Origin: Oscillospiraceae bacterium | Lineage (GTDB): Bacteria; Bacillota; Clostridia; Oscillospirales; Oscillospiraceae | Reading direction: 5' to 3' | DNA length: 64,000 nucleotides | Assembly: GCA_910575815.1 (NCBI GenBank) | Contig: CAJTFN010000001.1 | Span: 186,001 to 250,000 of the forward strand | Shown here: positions 59,296 to 64,000 of the stretch, piece after piece | Numbering within the stretch: position 1 is the stretch's first letter | Layout: each line of letters opens with the position of its first letter | Program-made: the position numbers and the translations under genes | Notes under the pieces: model-generated | What the model was told of the DNA's origin: nothing | What the model saw: the letters and a program-made list of their open reading frames with translations, nothing else | The model's database searches: none

Positions 59296-59835
59296 ATGGA
59301 TACCTATAGAATACCGCTTGTTTGGCAGATGTACGGTCACTGTGACATTGACGCCAACTCGTTTGAAGAAGCAGTCAAAATTGCACTGGGGCCTGAGACT
59401 CCGCTTCCCGATGGTTCCTATGTCGATGATTCCGTTGCCGTAGATTATGAAGTCCTTAAACTGGGCCAGGATAAGAAGGACGGCACACTGACAAAGCAGG
59501 AGTTGAGGTCACAGCTCCAACAGGGTCATACGCTCAATAATCTTCTGGCATTTGGTCCCGGCCAGGACTGCGAGATATTCAAGGCCGATAAATTCTATCC
59601 TGGAGATGTGGTTATCTATGTTCCTGATGTGGCCTTGAATCATATCCCTCTTGACCGCCCAATCACAGACCAAGAGGAATTTTCTGAGGTCTTATCCAAC
59701 TGCTACACAGGCCAGGATTTCATCGACGAGTGCCACGGTGATACAGAGAAAGCCGAGTGCCTGTTTTGCTACTGCGACTGGCAGCATCCGTCCTCTGCGG
59801 TGGACGAGTTAGCCGATGACGGGGAGGAATCCTAA
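59296..59835 (+). CDS. Hypothetical element protein, 179 aa
   Basis: ATG 59296, three bases after the previous stop, with GAAAGGAGCAG upstream. Residues 1-55 look like a small domain of element proteins (RIPLVWQMYGHCDIDANSFEEAV, LPDGSYVDDSVAVDYEVLK). Then GHTLNNLLAFGPGQDCEIFKA and a Cys-containing acidic end (CLFCYCDWQHPSS). Overlaps nothing and touches the next gene (ends at 59835). Confidence 0.7.
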   Translation: MDTYRIPLVWQMYGHCDIDANSFEEAVKIALGPETPLPDGSYVDDSVAVDYEVLKLGQDKKDGTLTKQELRSQLQQGHTLNNLLAFGPGQDCEIFKADKFYPGDVVIYVPDVALNHIPLDRPITDQEEFSEVLSNCYTGQDFIDECHGDTEKAECLFCYCDWQHPSSAVDELADDGEES

Positions 59836-60321
59836 ATGAAGTACACGCTTATTGATGAAAACGGGCAGTATGCGCTTATCCTGCGTGGGGAGAGTATGAC
59901 CCAGTATGCCGTTGTAAGCGGCCTGGACAAGAAAGCTGGAAGCTGGGACTGGACCTGCTGCTACTACGATTTCGGCAAGTTCTCCAGTCTGACGAAAGCT
60001 GAGGCTCTTTTCAGGGCGTTGGACTACTACCTGATGCGGACAAACGAGAAACATATCTCCTGGGCCAGAATGAGTGAGATCGCCACGGTCCTGAAAGATG
60101 GTCTGATTGAGGATGACGAGGAAGAAGCCTGCCGCTACATGGCTGATGTGGCCGAGCTGTCGGACACCGAGGCTGAATACTTTGGGCTGGATATGGAGCA
60201 GTACAGAGAAGCCACAGGTGAAGATGCCGATACCCCCACAGCTCCATCCAGCACGGGCGGCGATTACGGCCCGGCCCATCCGTGGGATGCACCCGGAATG
60301 AGTGCGTCCGATTTCATATAG
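59836..60321 (+). CDS. Hypothetical element protein, 161 aa
   Basis: ATG directly after the previous stop, with GGGGAGGAAT upstream. Beta-rich start (YTLIDENGQYALILRGESMT), helical middle (LFRALDYYLMRTNEKHIS), Pro/Ser/Gly-rich tail ending HPWDAPGMSASDFI. Last gene of this operon half, before the palindrome-rich gap. Confidence 0.7.
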   Translation: MKYTLIDENGQYALILRGESMTQYAVVSGLDKKAGSWDWTCCYYDFGKFSSLTKAEALFRALDYYLMRTNEKHISWARMSEIATVLKDGLIEDDEEEACRYMADVAELSDTEAEYFGLDMEQYREATGEDADTPTAPSSTGGDYGPAHPWDAPGMSASDFI

Positions 60322-60618
60322 GCGTTCCATTAGGGTTTACCCTAACGGCACGATGAAAAAGCGTCCATTAGAGTCGGTTTTCGAGTTTTGGCACGTTCCA
60401 GACTTGAAACCGACCCTAATGGGACTTTTGCCGATTCACCTCTTAATGAAGGGGCGACGAGTTGGAAATCGGATATATTAAAGTCAGTTCCCAGCGTAAA
60501 ACACCACTGGAAATCAGTGGCAAAAACAATATGCGTCATGCCCCGTATGCGTTCAAATAAAATGACCAACTGACTATAACCTTTTTGTAAATTACATTTG
60601 TATTGGAGGCGGTTTTAG
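60322..60618. other. Palindrome-rich gap: candidate origin or control region
   Basis: No gene. CCATTAGGGT-like sequence occurs three times: at 60327 (with its own ACCCTAA complement), at 60365 (CCATTAGAGTCGG) and, inverted, at 60411 (ACCCTAATGG). TCCATTAGAGTCGGTTT (60364-60380) pairs with AAACCGACCCTAATGGGA (60407-60424) around a 26-base loop. A CCACTG/CAGTGG hairpin follows near 60507. An AT-rich stretch leads to the next gene. Confidence 0.5.
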
Positions 60619-61617
60619 ATGATGCTAAATCCAAAATTCGAGCTATCTATGACACTAAACACAAACAAATTTCAAAGGGTTTTCGATAATTGTTGCAATA
60701 AGTCCTTATGCTTGGAAGAACTTGATAATGGTGAGTATGCAGACCGCTCATTGGCCGCAAAGGGTATCACGGTCATTTTCCGGGATAGCCAATATAAGAA
60801 GAAGGTGCGCTTGCTTGTCAATCCATGTGTGGCGCTGGATGACCCATCCGACATAGACAGACTGATTCGCAAGCTGGATAAGCATATCTTTGAACACTTT
60901 GACCGTAGATACACGCTGAACGATTTTATTTTGTCTGGCATGACCATCACCGGAGACATTGACGTTGGTAGCCGAGTAAACGTCTGCAACTATTTGAAGG
61001 TCATACGCCGGGTAGGGAGGGTGAAGGGATTTTCCCCAATCTGCTATGAATGTTTCGATGATAAAGCCAGCTTTTGCCTGAGCGGAAACAGTAATGACAC
61101 GGATTTTCTTTTGTATGGTTTGGAGAAGTTTGTTGCAGACCAACTACGAAGTGCAGATGCAGGACAAAAGAAGTTACAAACGGCAGGTGAGCAGACCAAA
61201 GGAATCCTCCGGGCAGAGGTGCGGCTGACGAAACAAAAGGCCATCCGAGAGTATACAGATACCACGGATACGTCCGACCAAATTGTGGAGATGATGAAGA
61301 ACAGCAAGGAGATTTTTATAGAAATATTCGCACGAGTCGTTCCCTTTGGGGACTTTTACAAGATGGATGCCGCTGTCGAGATCGTTCGTAGCGAGGTCAA
61401 AGATCATGTCATGCGAAGAAAGATGCTGCGGCTTTTGGCGCTGATTCCAGAGAAGAAGTCCCTACACCTTGCTCAGAAGGCTATGAACTGCCGAGACATA
61501 GAGAAGGTCATGGACACCTTTGCTAAGTTATGTTTGTCACCAGTGACTATCAGCAAGCGTCATGAGGTCAAGCAACTGGAATGTCTGTATGAGTACATAT
61601 TAGGCAAGAAACAATAG
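60619..61617 (+). CDS. Hypothetical protein, possible replication-initiator-like
   Basis: ATG after TTGGAGGCGGTTTTAG. 332 aa. A segment TGDIDVGSRVNVCNYLKVIRR, followed by the SFCLSGNSNDTDFLLYGLEKF strand pair and the LRAEVRLTKQKAIREY strand, resembles the order of elements in phage/plasmid replication proteins of the gene II type, where a DLT/DID strand, a YDK strand and an LRxEVRL strand come in series. I see no clear HUH metal site, so this is a weak lead. It lies behind the palindromic gap, as an initiator would. Confidence 0.55.
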   Translation: MMLNPKFELSMTLNTNKFQRVFDNCCNKSLCLEELDNGEYADRSLAAKGITVIFRDSQYKKKVRLLVNPCVALDDPSDIDRLIRKLDKHIFEHFDRRYTLNDFILSGMTITGDIDVGSRVNVCNYLKVIRRVGRVKGFSPICYECFDDKASFCLSGNSNDTDFLLYGLEKFVADQLRSADAGQKKLQTAGEQTKGILRAEVRLTKQKAIREYTDTTDTSDQIVEMMKNSKEIFIEIFARVVPFGDFYKMDAAVEIVRSEVKDHVMRRKMLRLLALIPEKKSLHLAQKAMNCRDIEKVMDTFAKLCLSPVTISKRHEVKQLECLYEYILGKKQ

Positions 61618-61630
61618 GCGGGTGTGAAAA

Positions 61631-62305
61631 ATGTTTGGAGAGGTAAGCTGTGCTAGGGATTCAGCAAGCGTTTTAGAGGAACGAAAACTTTTACAGCAGT
61701 TGGTGTCTCTTGGGGTGGGCTATCCCTATGGAAAATCATGGTTTTCTAAAGCGGCTATCACGGATACGAATACGCTGCAATGTCAAATTTCAAGGGAGTT
61801 ATATTCCCGGAAATATTCGGATGCCGGTAGTATAATTCGGGAGATCAAAGACCGTATCCGAAATGGGGATGATGGGTATTACTTTCTTGATTTGGACAAA
61901 GGCCGCATACTTGCTAAAGGGCAGCATCCAATAGAGGACATGATCGTTGACTTTACCATATCGGGTGCAGATGATAGGGTTCTGCTCCGAAGAAGAATAG
62001 GAGCCTGCCTACATAACGCAGGATTTTTGATTGTGCCGGATGCAGTATATTTCTTGTGGGAAAACAGAGTTTGTATGCCACTTAACGAGTTCCATATGCT
62101 ATCCTTCATCAGTTCAGAGGATACTTCCAAATCTGGCTTTGTGGTGGACTATGATGCTGTACAAAACAACAGACCGTTGGTTCTCTTTCCATGTGAAGAA
62201 AACAGCAACATCATACAATCCCAGTTAGATCATGATGACCGCTGCTGGACAGAGGAGCACGAGTCACTCATCGGGAACACTAGCTTTTACTGGAGGAATA
62301 TATAG
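61631..62305 (+). CDS. Hypothetical protein, 224 aa
   Basis: ATG 61631, ten bases after the previous stop (weak ribosome site GGGTGTG). Begins with a helix (SVLEERKLLQQLVSLGVGYP) and later strands (GYYFLDLDKGRILAKGQHP; SGFVVDYDAVQNN). No TM. Shares style with the next gene, the two perhaps distant paralogs (LNEFHMLSFI and LQEFHFLSL). Confidence 0.7.
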   Translation: MFGEVSCARDSASVLEERKLLQQLVSLGVGYPYGKSWFSKAAITDTNTLQCQISRELYSRKYSDAGSIIREIKDRIRNGDDGYYFLDLDKGRILAKGQHPIEDMIVDFTISGADDRVLLRRRIGACLHNAGFLIVPDAVYFLWENRVCMPLNEFHMLSFISSEDTSKSGFVVDYDAVQNNRPLVLFPCEENSNIIQSQLDHDDRCWTEEHESLIGNTSFYWRNI

Positions 62306-62317
62306 GAGGACGATTAT

Positions 62318-63082
62318 ATGCAGTTCAAAAATTATGCCCGTAAGACAGTAAGTTACGAAAAACAAATGCAAATTGCGGAGAATAAAGCAAAGGTAGAAAT
62401 GACACTTGATCCTCTGCGCTCATATCTCCAATGCGCAAATATTTTTAATGTAGAGACTGACAGCTTATACAATCAGATTGCTTCCGTTGTTGACATTTCC
62501 AACAGGAGCAACTATTTTATTGACCAGCGGCAAGGCCCCCAAACAGAGGCCCAGAAGAAAATGATTTACAATATTGAGCACATCAGCGATTATGCGCAAG
62601 ATGGGGTCAAGATGAACTTCATTGTGGATATGGAGAAGAAGAAATACTTGTCGGCGGCCAAGGATGAAGAAATTGGGACTTGCCTTTGCTGCCTTTATCC
62701 AGTCAACGCAGCTAAACCTATCATGCTGTTGGCAGAAGAAGATCAACGGATCGGGATGTACACCTATGTTGGTACGCCATCCAAAGAGGGAGTAGCGTAT
62801 CTCTTTGCCAAAGAGAAAGCAGGATCATTCTTCATTCAGCTACAGGAATTTCATTTTTTGTCTCTAAAAAAGGACCCGGTACACAACTACGACCACGGCC
62901 TACTTCTCAGCTATAACCCTGAGTGGGGATGGAAGAATATTTCTTTCGGGATCATACTGAAAGAAAATCAGGATATGGTTCGACAGTTGTTTGATTCTGT
63001 CAGGAACCCAACAAAGCCTGCGGAATTGCCCGACAGCAGAATGAACGTAGAAACCGTGAAGCACCCCTACCCGTGGCAATAA
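62318..63082 (+). CDS. Hypothetical protein, 254 aa
   Basis: ATG 62318 after TAGGAGGACG. Basic helical start (FKNYARKTVSYEKQMQIAENK), then NYFIDQRQGPQTEAQKKM, a strand pair (FIVDMEKKKYLSAAKDEE) and FIQLQEFHFLSLKKDP. Soluble. With 60619 and 61631 it forms a three-gene unit. Unknown. Confidence 0.7.
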   Translation: MQFKNYARKTVSYEKQMQIAENKAKVEMTLDPLRSYLQCANIFNVETDSLYNQIASVVDISNRSNYFIDQRQGPQTEAQKKMIYNIEHISDYAQDGVKMNFIVDMEKKKYLSAAKDEEIGTCLCCLYPVNAAKPIMLLAEEDQRIGMYTYVGTPSKEGVAYLFAKEKAGSFFIQLQEFHFLSLKKDPVHNYDHGLLLSYNPEWGWKNISFGIILKENQDMVRQLFDSVRNPTKPAELPDSRMNVETVKHPYPWQ

Positions 63083-63139
63083 GTTTGTGTGATTGCTATA
63101 CAATGACTAATATACCCTCCATTTTAATTCAAATCATAG

Positions 63140-63169
63140 TTGACAAGGCTTCTCTTTTTGCTGTACAAT
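63140..63169 (+). promoter_or_regulatory. Sigma-A promoter for the small coiled-coil gene
   Basis: TTGACA (63140-63145), 18 bases, TACAAT (63164-63169). The start codon follows 35 bases later. Confidence 0.75.
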
Positions 63170-63203
63170 AAACGCATCTTTTTACAGTAGGAGGGTACAC
63201 AAC

Positions 63204-63401
63204 ATGGCTGGAAAGACCGCAGAGGAACGTATCACTGTAATTGACGAGAAAATTGCTAAGAAAAAAGCTGAAATTGAATCACTGGAAGCTCAGAAGCAGA
63301 AACTTTTACATCCCGTCAACATGAAAACGGTGATGGCAGCGGCAAAGGAAGCTGGGCTTACACCGGAGGAGATTGCAGAGAAATTAGGTTTAGAGGTTTG
63401 A
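63204..63401 (+). CDS. Small coiled-coil protein, 65 aa
   Basis: ATG 63204 after GTAGGAGGGTAC. A single Lys/Glu coiled coil (RITVIDEKIAKKKAEIESLE, AQKQKLLHP), then an HTH-like AAKEAGLTPEEIAEKLGLEV end. Similar in build to small H-NS-like or accessory DNA-binding proteins of mobile elements; target unknown. It has its own promoter and terminator. Confidence 0.78.
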   Translation: MAGKTAEERITVIDEKIAKKKAEIESLEAQKQKLLHPVNMKTVMAAAKEAGLTPEEIAEKLGLEV

Positions 63402-63404
63402 GGT

Positions 63405-63435
63405 AAGAGGGGCTGCGTATGGTGCAGCCCCTCTT
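63405..63435 (+). terminator. Hairpin after the small coiled-coil gene
   Basis: AAGAGGGGCTGC (63405-63416) pairs perfectly with GCAGCCCCTCTT (63424-63435), 7-base loop, followed by GGTTG, so a weak T-run. Confidence 0.75.
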
Positions 63436-63550
63436 GGTTGAAACATATTTCGCTGTAGGAAAGGCGACACCGGGTCGCATATCAAGTGCTTCCAGCTATC
63501 CTCACGCAAATACCACTTTGCAAGAATTTAATATTTAAGGTTATGATTTA

Positions 63551-64000
63551 ATGGGAAATAGCAACTTACAACAATCTGATTTTCTTCTACAGACAGCATG
63601 GCAAAATGAAGAATACATAGCAAAGCAGATTGCTCATGTTAGAAAATATTTGGATTCTAAGGGCGTTAACATCAACGCTTTGCATTATAAAGATGACGAA
63701 AACTACATAAAAATCAGGGACAAAAGGATAGGTGGATTCCCTGGCGGGGTTATGTCTCTTGAAGAGTTTGTTGATCGGTTCATGCACACTAATCGTGCTT
63801 TTGACAGTATATACGATATGGGAAATCCAAATGAAATTGAGGCAGATTTGTGTACTAACCCCGCTGTAGCTTCCGAAATCTGGTACGCATTTTATTCTGA
63901 CAGTGACGAGATAACAGAAGCAAATATTCTTGATGAGCTAGAAAGGAAAAAAGGTCTTATTGCCCGTATAAGAAAATATTTAGGAATTGATCTAAATGAA
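63551..64000 (+). CDS. Partial AT-rich hypothetical protein (continues past the window)
   Basis: ATG 63551 (weak AAGG ribosome site) opens a frame without stop to the window end, 150 codons seen. Reads GNSNLQQSDFLLQTAWQNEE, KQIAHVRKYLDSKGVNIN, then LHYKDDENYIKIRDKRIGG and SLEEFVDRFMHTNRAFDSIYD. Soluble, mixed alpha/beta. Much more AT-rich than the operon before it, a hint of separate origin. No family recognised. Confidence 0.72.
   Translation, partial: MGNSNLQQSDFLLQTAWQNEEYIAKQIAHVRKYLDSKGVNINALHYKDDENYIKIRDKRIGGFPGGVMSLEEFVDRFMHTNRAFDSIYDMGNPNEIEADLCTNPAVASEIWYAFYSDSDEITEANILDELERKKGLIARIRKYLGIDLNE

Noticed and set aside
45966..64000. Complete prophage
   Set aside because: No capsid, terminase, tail or lysis genes; the gene set fits the accessory module of a conjugative element or plasmid better.

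Overview
The window looks like chromosome plus an integrated mobile element of a Gram-positive gut Clostridia (Oscillospiraceae type, relatives of Flavonifractor, Lawsonibacter or Oscillibacter). This rests on strong AGGAGG ribosome sites with ATG/GTG/TTG starts, high GC in the first half, DUF4367 membrane proteins beside an ECF-like sigma factor, J-domain proteins with a DPEGF motif, many small XRE regulators, and an SLH-anchored surface protein. No genus can be proven from the sequence. I found no rRNA, tRNA or CRISPR.

Region A (1-36.5 kb, mostly GC-rich, nearly all genes on +) is an accessory chromosomal region. It opens with two paralogous J-domain-family proteins (the first cut by the window edge) and a membrane-anchored XRE regulator. 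Next comes a sigma factor locus (5.5-12.1 kb) with a decayed sigma start, an intact sigma factor, a lipoprotein, small membrane proteins and two tandem DUF4367 proteins carrying two and six copies of the extracytoplasmic domain. Two near-identical promoter-like boxes stand in front of its two target operons. It is followed by a TPR protein, a VanZ-like protein, a lipoprotein, a small XRE regulator with a perfect 14-bp inverted repeat in its divergent promoter region, a set of membrane proteins (15.2-18.7 kb), a cluster of signal-less Ser/Asn-rich hypothetical proteins (18.8-22.3 kb), a Sel1-repeat protein, a GRAM-like protein, AT-richer immunity-like genes, and a pair of large paralogous multi-TM proteins (27.1-31.5 kb). 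The end of the region (33.4-37.5 kb) has three broken genes in a row: a multiply mutated hypothetical gene, one with a stop at codon 7, and a tyrosine integrase that has lost its catalytic core.

Region B (about 37.5-45.9 kb, mid GC, mixed strands) holds Rpn-type PD-(D/E)XK nuclease-family genes, three XRE regulators, a metallophosphatase, a SLOG-family protein, a Gly-rich membrane protein, a long lipoprotein and very small genes missed by usual length cut-offs.

Region C (45.9-64 kb) is a long co-directional operon typical of the accessory or DNA-processing module of Clostridia conjugative elements and plasmids: DUF932, YqaJ-type exonuclease, a Cys-motif partner, DUF3846, its own sigma factor, DUF3560, a BRCT protein, a DUF262 protein and many small proteins. 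Terminator-like hairpins sit between modules. A 949-aa secreted beta-helix/Ig/InlB-repeat/SLH protein is inserted on the opposite strand as cargo. A palindrome-rich 297-bp gap precedes a protein with a weak likeness to phage/plasmid replication proteins, and the window ends inside an AT-rich gene. No conjugation machinery lies in the window, so the element must continue to the right.
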